NCBI RefSeq assembly: GCF_040932005.1 | Contig: NZ_CP162414.1 | Coordinates: 3,065,501 to 3,129,500, forward strand | From: Aestuariibius sp. HNIBRBA575 | GTDB taxonomy: Bacteria; Pseudomonadota; Alphaproteobacteria; Rhodobacterales; Rhodobacteraceae | Reading direction: 5' to 3' | DNA: 64,000 bases | Shown: in pieces, positions 63,590 through 64,000 of the stretch | Layout of the letters: the number at the start of each line of letters is the position of its first letter | Position numbering within the stretch: position 1 is the first letter of the stretch | Notes under the pieces: model-generated | The model's database searches: none | What the model was told of the DNA's origin: nothing | What the model saw: only the letters and a program-made list of their open reading frames with translations | Program-made: the position numbers and the translations under genes

Positions 63590-64000
63590 TCAGTTTCTCC
63601 AGATCGGACGCAGGGTCACGTAGTAATGATATTCGATTTGCTTAAAAACCAACCCGGTTCGGGCCGGAACGTTTTGGCGAAACCCAAACGCCATGGCGCA
63701 GACCAGAAAAACCGGCGCTGTGATCGCGATGACGGGAATGATGCGCAAAACGCGGTCCCCTTTGGATTGCAGCCAGACCAAGATCGACAGCACAGCCCAC
63801 AGGATCAGTGTAACCCAATCATCCACATGCGCGGACCACTGGGATTGCGGCAGATAAAACGCAAAGGCAAACAGCCCCGCAAGCCCGACAAAAATCGTGG
63901 AAATGACAGACCGGCGCGCATGGCCGCCGTGATAGCCATAGATCAACGCGGTAATCAAAAGCCCGGAACACAGGATAAAATCGACCCGCGGCACCAACCC
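63590..64000 (-). CDS. tctB: Tripartite tricarboxylate transporter, small permease TctB (5' end at or beyond window edge)
   Basis: At least 135 residues are present, with four hydrophobic segments (FILCSGLLITALIYG, IFVGLAGLFAFAFYL, LILWAVLSILVWL, IIPVIAITAPVFLVCAMAF), as expected for TctB. A TTG (63997) or GTG (63994) near the edge could be the start, but the frame stays open to base 64000, so the gene may be cut. It ends one base before tctA. Assignment relies partly on the tctA neighbour. Confidence 0.75.
   Translation of the reverse strand, partial: GLVPRVDFILCSGLLITALIYGYHGGHARRSVISTIFVGLAGLFAFAFYLPQSQWSAHVDDWVTLILWAVLSILVWLQSKGDRVLRIIPVIAITAPVFLVCAMAFGFRQNVPARTGLVFKQIEYHYYVTLRPIWRN

Overview
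The window looks like chromosomal DNA from an alphaproteobacterium, most likely a marine Rhodobacteraceae (Roseobacter-group) species. This is inferred from protein sequence flavour (AccD, IlvD, MlaA/MlaC pair, GlnK-AmtB, a threonine dehydrogenase without structural-zinc cysteines), from tightly packed genes that often overlap by 4 nt (ATGA/GTGA) or 1 nt (TGATG/TAATG), and from clustered GANTC sites, the CcrM methylation sequence of this class. No rRNA, tRNA, CRISPR array, insertion sequence or prophage gene was recognised. Most of the window is ordinary core metabolism.

Layout. 0-5.4 kb: end of an alpha/beta hydrolase, a LysR regulator, a FadH-type dienoyl-CoA reductase and three poorly known genes behind ilvD. 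5.4-9.5 kb: ilvD diverging from accD-folC. 9.5-12.8 kb: a tandemly duplicated two-gene cassette (secreted rhodanese-like protein plus membrane-anchored LysM protein), each copy behind GANTC-containing inverted repeats. 12.9-18.9 kb: zapE, an MFS transporter, a chained cinA/GNAT/AhpD-like/OmpA operon and a TetR gene. 18.9-21.3 kb: a small accessory islet (HIT and histidine-phosphatase genes diverging from MarR and DUF1330 genes) around a perfect 46-bp palindrome. 21.3-28.1 kb: sfsA, map, HAD, rsmD, FAD oxidoreductase, phhB, COG3146, GDPD, ridA. 28.2-31.2 kb: a type I secretion ABC/adaptor pair without visible substrate. 31.4-35.3 kb: mlaA-mlaC, a secreted small protein and a class A PBP. 35.3-39.6 kb: glnK-amtB with a candidate NtrC site, then aminotransferase and sseA. 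39.8-46.4 kb: Gly-rich small protein, smpB, a membrane protein/YcaQ pair, dapA, slt. 46.4-51.9 kb: DMT transporter, mnmD diverging from an mnmC-C-domain-like oxidase, recQ, yaaA. 52-56.1 kb: thiolase diverging from an XRE-cupin regulator followed by kbl-tdh (threonine to glycine and acetyl-CoA). 56.4-59.1 kb: modABC molybdate importer. 59.1-64 kb: an operon for four-carbon sugar acids (otnC, otnK, MBL-fold lactonase-like, ABM monooxygenase, tctA, tctB cut by the window edge).

The best candidates for something undescribed are the duplicated rhodanese/LysM cassette, in which one copy has lost the rhodanese cysteine, and the palindrome-centred HIT/phosphatase/MarR/DUF1330 islet. Everything functional here is inferred from sequence reading alone; no database search was run.
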